A DNA stretch of 29,429 nt from positions 1 through 29,429 of the IMG/VR virus record IMGVR_UViG_3300025585_000130. The stretch is one strand, 5' to 3'. The position numbers and the translations under genes are program-made. Below, piece after piece: positions 1 to 6,669 of this stretch; position 1 is the first letter of the stretch, and the number at the start of each line of letters is the position of its first letter. The stretch comes from a virus. The notes beneath the pieces are model-generated. The model saw nothing but the letters and a program-made list of their open reading frames with translations, searched no databases and was not told the origin of the DNA.

Positions 1-1
1 T

Positions 2-15
2 GTCTCGCGTTCACC
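2..15. repeat. Left copy of 14-bp terminal direct repeat
   Basis: GTCTCGCGTTCACC occurs here and again at 29415-29428, one or two bases from each end of the window. The flanking bases differ (t and t here, g and a at the right end), so it is not a clean circular-assembly overlap. It may mark a cohesive or terminal-repeat end, an attachment core or an assembly junction. The small terminase gene starts just inside the right copy, where lambda-like phages carry cos. Confidence 0.5.
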
Positions 16-30
16 TGTTTTGGCACTGTA

Positions 31-408
31 TCAAGGAGACTCCTTAGTACTATTGATAGAATCCTGTGACAATGGTTTCACTTGTGACAGACGCTGCTCT
101 TTCAATACAGCCTCATGCCCCTTTGCAATTATGTAGGCAACAGAACCAGTCGCCACATGGCAGAACTTCGCCACCTGTTCTAATGTTAAACCGTTTTGCC
201 TGAGCACATAGGCCTGCGTGCACACCTCGGGCGTGTGTTTGGTGATGCGATCATCGAGGTCGTCGTCCGGGTCGATCAATGGCGTGCCGTCGGTGTCGAC
301 GTCGGTACCGTGCGGGTAGGACATCAGGCCAGCCTTGACCGCCTTGGCCACTAGGTACTTCGCCTCGGCCAGTAGCTGGCTCCGTGTTATTTGGTGAGAT
401 GGTTTCAT
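31..408 (-). CDS. Small HTH-containing protein downstream of the helicase
   Basis: This 125-residue protein starts at the ATG at 408, two bases past the helicase stop, so it is the last gene of the replication operon. A longer upstream reading frame would need a large overlap with the helicase gene and is not preferred. Residues about 89-115 (LTLEQVAKFCHVATGSVAYI) look like a helix-turn-helix of the kind seen in phage regulators and terminase small subunits. An acidic stretch (DPDDDLDD) lies before it, and the C-terminus is polar. A DNA-binding role is inferred; the target is unknown. It lies at the opposite end of the linear map from the terminase genes, but next to them if the genome is circularised. 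Confidence 0.75.
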   Translation of the reverse strand: MKPSHQITRSQLLAEAKYLVAKAVKAGLMSYPHGTDVDTDGTPLIDPDDDLDDRITKHTPEVCTQAYVLRQNGLTLEQVAKFCHVATGSVAYIIAKGHEAVLKEQRLSQVKPLSQDSINSTKESP

Positions 409-409
409 G

Positions 410-1705
410 TTAGAAGATTGGTGATGGGTCGGAGAAGCGGCAGTATTGTCCCTCGTAGTGTAGCTTAACGGTGCCGCATTCGCCGTCTCTTTGTTTGGCG
501 ATAATGATCGAAGCCTCGCCGCTCGGCTCTGTTCTGTCACGATTTAGAAGGGCCACCAGGTCACTATCGCGCTCCAGTTGTCCGCTGTCGGCCAGGTCTG
601 AGAGCTTGGGCTGCCTGCCCTTTTCCTTCTCGGATTCCCGGTTTAACTGCGCCAAGGCGAGCATGGCCACGCCTGTCTGGACTGCGATGTCCTTAAGTTT
701 GCCGCTGACCTCTGCCACCTCGTAGGTGCGCTTCTCTGAGCGGTCGGCTGCCTTAACCTTCTGGATGTAGTCGACGATCACCAGTCGCACCTGGTGCTTT
801 CTGACAGCCCTTCTGACGTGGGCGGTAATGCTAGAGATGCTGTGGCTGCTGGGTCCATCGAGGAACCATAGGGGGCTGCCTGCGATCTTAGCGGAGGCGG
901 CAGTCATGGATCTCATATCGCCATCGGTCAGGTCGCCGCTCTTTAGGTTCTGCATCGAGATGCTTCCAATGGTCGAGACCATGCGTCGGAAGATGGCTTC
1001 CCGAGACATCTCCAGGCTGACGAATAGGGTCGGCACCTTGTCCTGGATGGCTGCCTTGTGCGCTATGGCGATGGCGATGGCTGTCTTTCCGATGGAAGGC
1101 CGGGCTGCAATCAGCGCCATCTCCCGGAGCTGCAGGCCATCGGTCTTGTGGTCGAACCAATGGAAGCCGGTGGCGATGCCTGACAGCGTGCCCTTACGGT
1201 TGAACCTGTCCTGCATCTCGTCGATAAAAGATCCAGCCACCTGCTTCGACGTTTGCAGTGTCTCCTTGGAGACATCAATGGTGAGCCCTGCTTCGGCATT
1301 AGCGACGATTTGATCGGGCTGGAGGGTCAGGACAGCAGACTCTCGAATTAGGCGGTCTCCAGCGTCTCTGAGCTGGCGGCGATGGGCTGCCTCAATGATG
1401 CCTTTGACGTAGTACGGCAGGTTGGCCGGAGATGGGCAGACTTCCATGGCCTGGTTCCACTGGTCGAAAGGCATGGGCAGTTGGCCGTAGGCCTTGCGCC
1501 ATTCCTTGCCAAGCTCCTTTAGGGTCGGCTGTTGGTTCTCCTGCACCAGGCCGCGGATGGCATCGAAGGTCAGCCGGAGGTTGTCCTGGGTGATCCATTC
1601 GCTCCGGATGTCTGCCAGGGCATCGGAGCAGGTGTCGATGGAGCCGGTAAGGCAGGCGCCAATCATTCCCAGCTCGTCGTCATTGGGATAGTAGGGGTCG
1701 CTCAT
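410..1705 (-). CDS. dnaB: DnaB-type replicative DNA helicase
   Basis: This 431-residue protein is a RecA-fold hexameric helicase that would unwind DNA at the phage fork. The N-terminal part (to about 110) matches the DnaB helical domain. The C-terminal domain has Walker A ARPSIGKT at 201-208, Walker B LVIVDYIQ at 308-315, the sensor-like LAQLNR at 351-356 and DLADSGQLERDSDLV at 370-384, the counterpart of the DnaB arginine-finger region. The length is close to bacterial DnaB (about 450-470). The start ATG at 1705 overlaps the stop of the initiator or loader gene by four bases, so the two are translationally coupled. The phage appears to bring its own helicase but no polymerase. Confidence 0.95.
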   Translation of the reverse strand: MSDPYYPNDDELGMIGACLTGSIDTCSDALADIRSEWITQDNLRLTFDAIRGLVQENQQPTLKELGKEWRKAYGQLPMPFDQWNQAMEVCPSPANLPYYVKGIIEAAHRRQLRDAGDRLIRESAVLTLQPDQIVANAEAGLTIDVSKETLQTSKQVAGSFIDEMQDRFNRKGTLSGIATGFHWFDHKTDGLQLREMALIAARPSIGKTAIAIAIAHKAAIQDKVPTLFVSLEMSREAIFRRMVSTIGSISMQNLKSGDLTDGDMRSMTAASAKIAGSPLWFLDGPSSHSISSITAHVRRAVRKHQVRLVIVDYIQKVKAADRSEKRTYEVAEVSGKLKDIAVQTGVAMLALAQLNRESEKEKGRQPKLSDLADSGQLERDSDLVALLNRDRTEPSGEASIIIAKQRDGECGTVKLHYEGQYCRFSDPSPIF

Positions 1706-2397
1706 ACGGAGTCCCTCCAGTCGACTTCCTTTTTCGCCGCGCCTTTACATCCAACCAGACCCGAGGCGTCTCCTAGGCGAGACAACCAGTTCCTCAAGGC
1801 AGCAGGCCATGACTTCATCGGGTTCTTGCCAACCTTCCAACCATTGGACTCGTAGTAGTTCCAGAACTTGTCGACCTCTGATAGAGGTAGGCCGATCAGG
1901 GCAGCCTCGGTGTTCAGTTGCTCCAGCGTAGGCTTCTGGAAACGAGCGGTGGGCGGCTTGTCCGCCTGTATCTTCTCTGTCTTATCTTCTCTATCTTCTC
2001 TATCGGTTACCCCATGGGTTAGCCGTGGGTTAACCGGATTCGATTCTGGGTTAACCCGTGGGTTACCCATGGGTTTCTTTGGGCGCCCTCCTTTGCCTCC
2101 ATTGGACCAGGCAGCGATCAGGCTGGCGTTCACCTCGTCCCACTCGTGGGCTATCAGGTATCCGTCCTCGTGCCGGCAGAATGTCTGCATCATTGCAGAC
2201 CAGAACTGGTCGGCATCACCGGGCCACCGGCAGACCGATGCCAGAATGGCCGGGCTCCACTCCGGGAACTTGTTTGTCTTCCGGGTCTGGCAGTGGGACC
2301 AGAGTCGGATGACGTAGTTTGGGGCTGCCTCGGTGTTGAGCAGCCGCATCAGCAGGCGGGTCTTCCAGTGATCTAAGAAGTCGGGTTCGATTATCAT
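1702..2397 (-). CDS. Replication initiator or helicase loader, lambda O/P-like position
   Basis: This 231-residue protein has an N-terminal domain (1-100) rich in Trp and ending in HEWDEVNASLIAAWSNG then GGRPKKP, as in many phage replication organiser proteins. A disordered linker (about 105-150) contains the repetitive NPRVNPESNPVNPR and DREDRED. A C-terminal domain (155-209) has FWNYYESNGW and MKSWPAALRNW, a pattern common in phage loader proteins. The linker DNA carries iteron-like repeats at 2005-2079, like the lambda O gene with its internal origin. The gene overlaps the helicase start by four bases. A strong hairpin with a U tract ends 7 bases before the ATG, suggesting that expression is attenuated or restarted there. 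The initiator/loader role is inferred from domain pattern and position. Confidence 0.8.
   Translation of the reverse strand: MIIEPDFLDHWKTRLLMRLLNTEAAPNYVIRLWSHCQTRKTNKFPEWSPAILASVCRWPGDADQFWSAMMQTFCRHEDGYLIAHEWDEVNASLIAAWSNGGKGGRPKKPMGNPRVNPESNPVNPRLTHGVTDREDREDKTEKIQADKPPTARFQKPTLEQLNTEAALIGLPLSEVDKFWNYYESNGWKVGKNPMKSWPAALRNWLSRLGDASGLVGCKGAAKKEVDWRDSV
2005..2079. repeat. Iteron cluster, candidate replication origin inside the initiator gene
   Basis: On the plus strand TGGGTTANCC occurs at 2015, 2026, 2047 and 2059, with a degenerate fifth copy at 2070 and an inverted related copy (GGTTACCCCA) at 2005-2014. Spacings are 11, 21, 12 and 11 bases, close to whole helical turns. Two copies contain the palindrome GGTTAACC. 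A 9-base tandem repeat (TATCTTCTC) adjoins the cluster at about 1984-2004. The repeats encode a proline/asparagine linker with little protein constraint, as in the lambda O gene. Confidence 0.55.
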
Positions 2398-2403
2398 GGG
2401 TCA

Positions 2404-2475
2404 AATAAAAATCCCCACCAGTCACAGGGTAGGAGATCGCAGGAAGGAGCTGCGAATGCCTGTGGTGGTGGGGAT
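2404..2475 (-). terminator. Three-tier hairpin followed by a U tract
   Basis: Three nested perfect stems can form: 2411-2420 with 2466-2475 (10 bp), 2423-2428 with 2459-2464 (6 bp) and 2437-2442 with 2450-2455 (6 bp). On the minus strand the outer stem is followed at once by TTTTTATTTG, as in a rho-independent terminator. It lies between the exonuclease gene and the initiator gene, whose ATG is only 7 bases further on. This suggests either an attenuator or a terminator that reduces initiator expression. Confidence 0.7.
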
Positions 2476-2487
2476 AAAATTTGTCAT
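2422..2487 (-). CDS. Possible 21-codon leader peptide across the hairpin
   Basis: An ATG at 2487, preceded by GAAGG, opens a 21-residue frame (MTNFIPTTTGIRSSFLRSPT then L) that ends within the descending arm of the hairpin at 2404-2475. Ribosomes on it would disrupt the outer stem, which is the geometry of a translational attenuator. It has no homologue I recognise, and a frame this short is expected by chance. It is listed because of where it sits. Confidence 0.2.
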   Translation of the reverse strand: MTNFIPTTTGIRSSFLRSPTL

Positions 2488-2572
2488 GCCTTCAGTTGGT
2501 TTCGACGCTCACCTCCTACAGCTCACGTCGACGGGCTGCTCCCTAGCTGACAGCCGGTGCGGTGTCCAGCGC

Positions 2573-3235
2573 TCAGTAGGCCGGGATCAGGATATCCGCC
2601 ACCTGCTGGGTGAGCTGCACGTCGCGCAGGCAGTAGTTTATTGCGGCCTCCCGGTCGGTATTCCACAGCAGGCTAAACTCGGCCCCACTGCCTGCCTTCT
2701 CACCGAGCCCAAGGTGCCGGCTGATGGCGCCCAGGCTGCCATGGGCGCGGCTGTCCCCAAGCTGCCACACCTCGCGCAGGTCGACCACCAGGTCGTTCCA
2801 ATAGCGGCCTTGGCGCAACCAATAGGGCGGGGTGATCCGGTGTTTCCAGGACCGTTTGATCAGGAACGGCAGGTCGAAGGCCTTGATGTTAAAGCCGACC
2901 AGCCTAGGCGTTCTCTCGTAGTAATTCAGAAGCGCCCACCATTGCCGGAGCATGGCGGCCTCGCCGTCGGCTCCTGCTGATAGGACGGATGTCTCCTGGT
3001 CCTGCTTCCGGTAACCGATGCAGAGCACCTGGCCCGACAGGGCATCCAGGGCGGCGCTTCGGATGTAGTCCGCGGTGTGAGACTCCTCGGCCTTTTGGAT
3101 CTTTTCGGCGATCAGGTCCGGGTTCTTGATGTTGCCGAGTTTCACGTCGGCCGGGTTGAATGGCGGGATGTGGAGCTGGTCGAGCGGTAAAGGCCCGGTC
3201 TCGATGTCGAAGATGATGGTCGGATTTGCTGGCAT
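2573..3235 (-). CDS. DnaQ-like 3'-5' exonuclease
   Basis: The ATG at 3235 gives 220 residues. The frame runs further upstream, but only with a TTG start. FDIETGPL near residues 9-16 supplies the first acidic pair of the DEDD exonuclease family (Asp10, Glu12). GFNIKAFDLPFL in the middle is the Exo II motif, and YCLRDVQLTQQVAD near the C-terminus is Exo III. The fold is ribonuclease H-like. Such stand-alone phage exonucleases are often annotated as ribonuclease H-like or proofreading nucleases and act in recombination or DNA processing. There is no polymerase partner in the window. It follows the sigma/alpha-CTD-like regulator across a 105-base leader. Confidence 0.85.
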   Translation of the reverse strand: MPANPTIIFDIETGPLPLDQLHIPPFNPADVKLGNIKNPDLIAEKIQKAEESHTADYIRSAALDALSGQVLCIGYRKQDQETSVLSAGADGEAAMLRQWWALLNYYERTPRLVGFNIKAFDLPFLIKRSWKHRITPPYWLRQGRYWNDLVVDLREVWQLGDSRAHGSLGAISRHLGLGEKAGSGAEFSLLWNTDREAAINYCLRDVQLTQQVADILIPAY

Positions 3236-3340
3236 GTTGATAAAACGGTTTGAATTGGTATTTGTGCGCGTTTGTCCGCCGATGCGCGCCCCCGGCTTCC
3301 CATGAGTCCCCGGCGACAACAGGTCACCGGAAGTTGTGTG
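3236..3340 (-). promoter_or_regulatory. 105-base leader with two hairpins before the exonuclease gene
   Basis: This gap holds no gene. On the minus strand an 8-bp stem (3310-3317 with 3323-3330, one G-U pair, 5-base loop) is followed by a second stem GCGCG/CGCGC (3285-3289 with 3266-3270). The leader ends in a CAACATG start without a Shine-Dalgarno sequence. The second hairpin resembles one in the leader at 10468-10555. Function is unknown; a promoter or processing site is possible. Confidence 0.4.
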
Positions 3341-3736
3341 TCAGGTAGGCTTTCCGCAGTGGATGCAGAAGCGCTGCCCCGGCGATTGCGCCCGAACGGT
3401 GGGCACGCCCAGCCATTCGCAGATTTCGTGGTAGCTCACCCAGCCAAAGCCCCGGACGACGCCCGGATGGATGTGGCCCTTGTTGTAGAGCTCGATAGCG
3501 TGCTCCCGGTTCTCGATGCCTAGCTTCTCGATGCAGTTGAAGGTCCGGGCGCTGAAGGGGAATCCCCACACCCGGAGGATGTCCTCGTGACGCTGGGCCG
3601 CCTGTTCGATCTGGCAGATGCGCTGCCTCGATAGCTGCAGGCGCTCGCCGATCTCCTCGAATGTCAGGCCCTCCGAGCGCATCCGGACCACATCTGGCAC
3701 CAGATGCATCAGGCGGCAGTTCTTGCGTGTTCTCAT
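3341..3736 (-). CDS. Regulator with sigma-70 region 4-like HTH and RNAP alpha-CTD-like domain
   Basis: Residues about 23-48 (LTFEEIGERLQLSRQRICQI) closely follow sigma-70 region 4, the -35-binding helix-turn-helix. Residues about 60-112 (FSARTFNCIEKLGI ... VRGFGWVSYHEICEWLG) follow the pattern of the RNA polymerase alpha-subunit C-terminal domain, with helix-hairpin-helix spacing. The C-terminus carries CIHC, half of a possible metal site. The whole is 131 residues. No core sigma region 2 is present, so it is not a full sigma factor. It could appropriate host polymerase or read promoter elements for the phage. It lies three bases after the SSB-like gene stop. Domain assignment is by motif; function is inferred. 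Confidence 0.7.
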   Translation of the reverse strand: MRTRKNCRLMHLVPDVVRMRSEGLTFEEIGERLQLSRQRICQIEQAAQRHEDILRVWGFPFSARTFNCIEKLGIENREHAIELYNKGHIHPGVVRGFGWVSYHEICEWLGVPTVRAQSPGQRFCIHCGKPT

Positions 3737-3739
3737 GGC

Positions 3740-4480
3740 TTAGAAAGGCACGTCGTCAAAGCTGGGATCCTCGGCCTTCTCGATCTCCTCGAGGCGCTTG
3801 GTCACCGCGGCGATCAGGATGATGTCTTCAGGCGTCTTCCCAGAGTTGACCTTGGCCTTTGGTAGCCAGTGCTCGGCCAGGCCGCGCACGGCGTCGGAAG
3901 TCAGCGCCGACAGCGGCGTGCCCTTGAACTTGCCGACGTGGACCTCCACCTCGGCCAGCTTCACAGGCGCCGCGGAGGCCGGCACCACGGTCTTCACCTG
4001 GTCGTCGTCCTTCGGAGGCCTGTCTTCCAGTCGCACCCAGAGGCCCGATGGCTTCAGGGCCTCGCCGTGTTTGTGCGGCATGATCAGCTTGATGTTGGCG
4101 AACGTCTTGGTGCCGTCCTGGCTCTTCTCGTGGACGATCACCACGGTAGCTGGCCTGCCGATCAGGCTGTCGAGATTGAGACTGGTGGTCTCCTCGGCAG
4201 TGAGGGCTCGACCGTGCCAGTCCTTAAGGAACTTGGTCAGGCCGGCCTTCTCATGCAGTGATGCCGTCATTGGGGCCGTCATGACCACCCAGGGCTGCAC
4301 CGGGTTGCGACTCTTGTCGATCATGTCCAACTCGAACGCGATCTTGAACTTTTGCTTGGTGCCGTATTGCGTCTCGTAGGCCTTGAGCGGCGTGATATCG
4401 ACGCAGACCGCGCGGCCTGTGTATTCCGGGCACGGCTCGAAGTTGCCGCCGCCCTTGTTGCTTGTGACTGTGATTCCCAT
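3740..4480 (-). CDS. Single-stranded DNA-binding-like protein
   Basis: The ATG at 4480 gives 246 residues. The C-terminus PSFDDVPF resembles the acidic, phenylalanine-ended tip of SSB proteins, which recruits replication and repair partners. The N-terminal two thirds have the alternating hydrophobic pattern of an OB-like fold with PCPEYTGRAVCVDITPLK near the start, as in many phage SSB-like proteins. The position among helicase, exonuclease and resolvase genes agrees. The upstream in-frame extension runs through a CAA-repeat tract and into the previous gene, so it is rejected. The leader has no Shine-Dalgarno sequence. An alternative is a generic phage replication accessory protein. Confidence 0.7.
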   Translation of the reverse strand: MGITVTSNKGGGNFEPCPEYTGRAVCVDITPLKAYETQYGTKQKFKIAFELDMIDKSRNPVQPWVVMTAPMTASLHEKAGLTKFLKDWHGRALTAEETTSLNLDSLIGRPATVVIVHEKSQDGTKTFANIKLIMPHKHGEALKPSGLWVRLEDRPPKDDDQVKTVVPASAAPVKLAEVEVHVGKFKGTPLSALTSDAVRGLAEHWLPKAKVNSGKTPEDIILIAAVTKRLEEIEKAEDPSFDDVPF

Positions 4481-4512
4481 GTGTTGCTGTGTTGTCGTTG
4501 TTGTTGTTGTGT
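4481..4512 (-). promoter_or_regulatory. CAA-rich leader of the SSB-like gene
   Basis: These 32 bases between the previous stop and the SSB-like ATG read as tandem ACA/CAA triplets on the minus strand and end in CACAGCAACACATG. No Shine-Dalgarno sequence is present. CAA repeats are unstructured and act as translation enhancers in some bacteria. Similar CAGCAA tracts precede the genes starting at 10467 and 10696. Confidence 0.5.
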
Positions 4513-4704
4513 TTATCTCGAGGCTTGTTTTTCGACCTCGGAAAGTTGCTTCGCCATGCGGGCATATTGACTCCAGTAGTCCGGCCAAGTCGCCTTGATC
4601 TTCGCCAGATTCTCCGGGTCGGCCACCAAGGCAGCGGCACCCAGTTTCCTTACAAAGCTGCCGCCGTATTCCATCATGGTGTTGATAATCTGCCTGTCGT
4701 TCAT
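4513..4704 (-). CDS. Small protein, unknown
   Basis: This 63-residue protein is not recognised. It is helical and mildly charged (LAKIKATWPDYWSQYARMAK). Its ATG overlaps the previous stop by four bases (ATGA), and it is the last member of the chain of coupled tiny genes before the SSB-like gene. Its tight coupling, and the absence of any better frame on either strand, support it as real. Confidence 0.65.
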   Translation of the reverse strand: MNDRQIINTMMEYGGSFVRKLGAAALVADPENLAKIKATWPDYWSQYARMAKQLSEVEKQASR

Positions 4705-4853
4705 TTTGTGGCCTTTCCGCGTTTACGGTTCCAGTAGGTTGCGTCCGGGCTTTTGACTGCCTTGGCAGCCTTGGCGATCTCGCCGGCCTGTTTACGGGTC
4801 ACGCGATACACACCGTCGCCCGCCTGATTCACCGATTGGAACTTTTTGCTCAT
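4701..4853 (-). CDS. Small basic protein, unknown
   Basis: Fifty residues from the ATG at 4853, which overlaps the previous stop by four bases. The frame is open further upstream but would run over the previous gene. It is lysine-rich, with TRKQAGEIAKAAKAVKSPD in the centre and WNRKRGKATK at the end, so nucleic-acid contact is possible. It is coupled to both neighbours by ATGA overlaps. No family is recognised. Confidence 0.6.
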   Translation of the reverse strand: MSKKFQSVNQAGDGVYRVTRKQAGEIAKAAKAVKSPDATYWNRKRGKATK

Positions 4854-5041
4854 TGGATGATGAAATCGAAGTTGGTCTTCCAGGTGTCGCCGAGGCGGTT
4901 GAAGGTGTCGGCCTTGATCTTCCATGTCCGAGGGTCCCGGGTGGCGCCGGTGTGGCGGCACCGGATCCTGACGTCGATGTCCTGGATGGCGATGTTTCGC
5001 AGCCGGTGATCCGGAGGCAGCTCGTGCAGGTGCTTGGTCAT
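4850..5041 (-). CDS. Small protein, unknown
   Basis: This 63-residue protein starts at the ATG at 5041, overlapping the previous stop by four bases. A central stretch alternates hydrophobic and charged residues (IAIQDIDVRIRCRHTG), suggesting beta strands. No family is recognised. It sits in the chain of coupled tiny genes. Confidence 0.6.
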   Translation of the reverse strand: MTKHLHELPPDHRLRNIAIQDIDVRIRCRHTGATRDPRTWKIKADTFNRLGDTWKTNFDFIIQ

Positions 5042-5226
5042 TCCTCGACCTTCCTCTTGATCTCAGTTAGGACGGACTCCAGCACCTCGGCACGTTTCTC
5101 GACGGCGTAGAGCATCCGCTCAATGTTGCGGCAGACTTCAGCCGGTGCCACCTGGTTTGCCGGGTGTTTGTCTCCTGGGATCAATGGCCAGCAAACGGCG
5201 TCTGTCATAGGTGTGTCGGTTCTCAT
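5038..5226 (-). CDS. Small protein with C-terminal coiled-coil tendency
   Basis: Sixty-two residues. The N-terminal half has MTDAVCWPLIPGDKHPANQV, and the C-terminal half is a heptad-like helix (RMLYAVEKRAEVLESVLTEI). Its ATG overlaps the previous stop by four bases. No function is assigned; it is one of several small coiled-coil proteins made by this gene chain. Confidence 0.6.
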   Translation of the reverse strand: MRTDTPMTDAVCWPLIPGDKHPANQVAPAEVCRNIERMLYAVEKRAEVLESVLTEIKRKVEE

Positions 5227-5426
5227 GGTTTCTCGCTTAGTTCTTTGATGATTTTGGTCCGCTCGCGTCCCTTTGCTCGCACGATGAGTTGCAGGATGAT
5301 GATGGGGTTCACGGTTGAAACGTGCTGCCAGTATGGTCTGGCTGCGTCGAGTTCTCGTGCGCGATCGATGTCCACCACAAGCACCTCGCTGGTCATCTTG
5401 TGCCGGTAGATGAATGCGGGGTTCAT
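5223..5426 (-). CDS. Small protein, unknown
   Basis: The ATG at 5426 (67 residues) is chosen because it overlaps the previous stop as ATGA and has GGAGGG four bases upstream. A more upstream ATG at 5441 would lengthen the overlap. The middle, SEVLVVDIDRARELDAARPY, suggests a small alpha/beta unit. No family is recognised. Confidence 0.6.
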   Translation of the reverse strand: MNPAFIYRHKMTSEVLVVDIDRARELDAARPYWQHVSTVNPIIILQLIVRAKGRERTKIIKELSEKP

Positions 5427-5638
5427 CGTCCCTCCAACCATTTCACCAGATCACCAAGCTCGTCGATCTGTAGTTCCAGCCTCTTTATCTTCTCGTTCGC
5501 ACCAGCCAGTTGCCGCTCCAGTTGTCTTGCGAAACCGATCTTCACGAACTGATTGAATCCCGCCGTGATGTATGGCTGACGGTCTGTGCGCGGTGTTTTG
5601 CTGACGACCTTTTTGTTGGCGTTAACAAGATGGCTCAC
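5423..5638 (-). CDS. Small coiled-coil protein
   Basis: Seventy-one residues from a GTG at 5638 that overlaps the previous stop (GTGA). The previous gene's last codons hold a strong AAGGAGG seven bases upstream of the GTG. The C-terminal half is a coiled coil (ARQLERQLAGANEKIKRLEL) that resembles the 66-residue protein at 7466-7666, so the two are probably paralogues. Function is unknown. Confidence 0.65.
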   Translation of the reverse strand: MSHLVNANKKVVSKTPRTDRQPYITAGFNQFVKIGFARQLERQLAGANEKIKRLELQIDELGDLVKWLEGR

Positions 5639-5997
5639 GGCCTCACCTCCTTCCCAATCTTAGCGTCGTCCCATCCTTGCAACAGGTTGTCCATTCGGAT
5701 GGTCCTCATGCTCGGAGATGGAGGGTTGATAAATGTGTACATTGCGTTGCCAGCTATTTCGAGTTCTCGGATGCGCTCATCGTAGAACTTCCTCTCCCCT
5801 TCGAGCTTGTCCCACAGAGCGCGGAGACGGTTTTCGAGTTCGGTGACGTGTCCATTCAACCTGTTAATCTCCTTACGCTGCTCGTAGCATTGGAGCTGTA
5901 GGCTGTTGTATCTTGCGTTGGTCGGATCAGCCTCATACATCGGTTTCCCGAATGCGTCGTTAATTTGGCTCATGTGATTTGTAACTTTACCACTCAT
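5635..5997 (-). CDS. Coiled-coil protein sharing a duplicated segment
   Basis: The ATG at 5997 gives 120 residues and overlaps the previous stop (ATGA); AAGGAC lies just upstream. The middle (VTELENRLRALWDKLE) is nearly identical to part of the protein at 6666-6932, and the underlying 46 bases are identical (5804-5849). The rest differs, pointing to recombination through a shared block. It is mostly helical with a coiled-coil core. No function is known. Confidence 0.65.
   Translation of the reverse strand: MSGKVTNHMSQINDAFGKPMYEADPTNARYNSLQLQCYEQRKEINRLNGHVTELENRLRALWDKLEGERKFYDERIRELEIAGNAMYTFINPPSPSMRTIRMDNLLQGWDDAKIGKEVRP
5804..5849 (-). repeat. 46-bp direct repeat, copy 1
   Basis: These 46 bases are identical to 6826-6871, in the same orientation and reading frame, inside two different small coiled-coil genes. 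Flanking sequence diverges at once. They encode VTELENRLRALWDKL. Confidence 0.85.
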
Positions 5998-6218
5998 GGT
6001 TTGTCCTTCTTTGCTTTGTCCCACTCTCTAACTTTTTCGTGATAATCGGTGCTGTTTCGATGACTCAATAAGCAGTCACCGGCTTGAACCAGCCGCTTGA
6101 TGCGCTCGTTCAGCCGATGGATTTCATCAGCCGCTGCGGTGTACATCTTGGCGCGGTTGAACCACCCCACTTCTCGAAGTGACTGAGCGTCATTTCGCAA
6201 TTGTTCTTCGAGACTCAC
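5994..6218 (-). CDS. Small coiled-coil protein
   Basis: Seventy-four residues from a GTG at 6218 inside a GTGA overlap, with GGAGG seven bases upstream in the previous gene's last codons. Central sequence AAADEIHRLNERIKRLVQAG shares the IKRL..AG pattern of the proteins at 6433-6669 and 7466-7666. It ends WDKAKKDKP. It is probably one of a family of diverged paralogues; function is unknown. Confidence 0.65.
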   Translation of the reverse strand: MSLEEQLRNDAQSLREVGWFNRAKMYTAAADEIHRLNERIKRLVQAGDCLLSHRNSTDYHEKVREWDKAKKDKP

Positions 6219-6436
6219 GGCTTGGCCTCCCTCGCTTTTAGCATTGCGTCGGCCACTGCGTATGCATCTTTGGCCGCTTTATTCCATGCATCTTTGCCTT
6301 CGTAATAGCCAACATCGACTGATTGTCCTGCTAGATTCCCCTGCAACGCCGCCGAGGCAAAGTAGTCGCGAAGGGTCATTCCCCACTCTGTTTCACTTGG
6401 AAACGCCGGTCCTCCGTCGTTGATTGGTGCGCTCAC
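6215..6436 (-). CDS. Conserved phage small protein, DGGPAFP/GMTLRDYFA type
   Basis: The GTG at 6436 (73 residues) is preferred over an ATG at 6463 because it sits in a GTGA overlap with AAGGAGG seven bases upstream. The sequence INDGGPAFP then GMTLRDYFASAALQG and a C-terminal YAVADAMLKAR follows a pattern I know from many phage accessory regions, where it remains of unknown function. It belongs to the chain of coupled genes. Confidence 0.75.
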   Translation of the reverse strand: MSAPINDGGPAFPSETEWGMTLRDYFASAALQGNLAGQSVDVGYYEGKDAWNKAAKDAYAVADAMLKAREAKP

Positions 6437-6669
6437 AGCTTGGCCTCCTTGGCTTCGCGCCATTCACGTTGTGCAATAAGCAGTTTCTCAAACCCATTCG
6501 GATCCTCTCCTGCCTCTGATATTACGGATGCGTATTCAAGCTTGTCCCCTGCTTCCTCCAGCCGCTTGATGTGGTTTATCAAGTCTTCCAGTTCATCGAA
6601 TGCTTCATCTGCTGAGATGTCTCGAAGCCACAACTGACTCAGCAGTTCACGGAGTTTGTCTTTGTTCAC
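6433..6669 (-). CDS. Small helical protein
   Basis: Seventy-eight residues from a GTG at 6669 in a GTGA overlap, with AAGGAGG seven bases upstream. It is acidic and helical (ADEAFDELEDLINHIKRLEE). The IKRLEEAGDKL segment resembles neighbouring small proteins, and the C-terminus REAKEAKL is dictated partly by the next gene's Shine-Dalgarno sequence. Function is unknown. Confidence 0.65.
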   Translation of the reverse strand: MNKDKLRELLSQLWLRDISADEAFDELEDLINHIKRLEEAGDKLEYASVISEAGEDPNGFEKLLIAQREWREAKEAKL

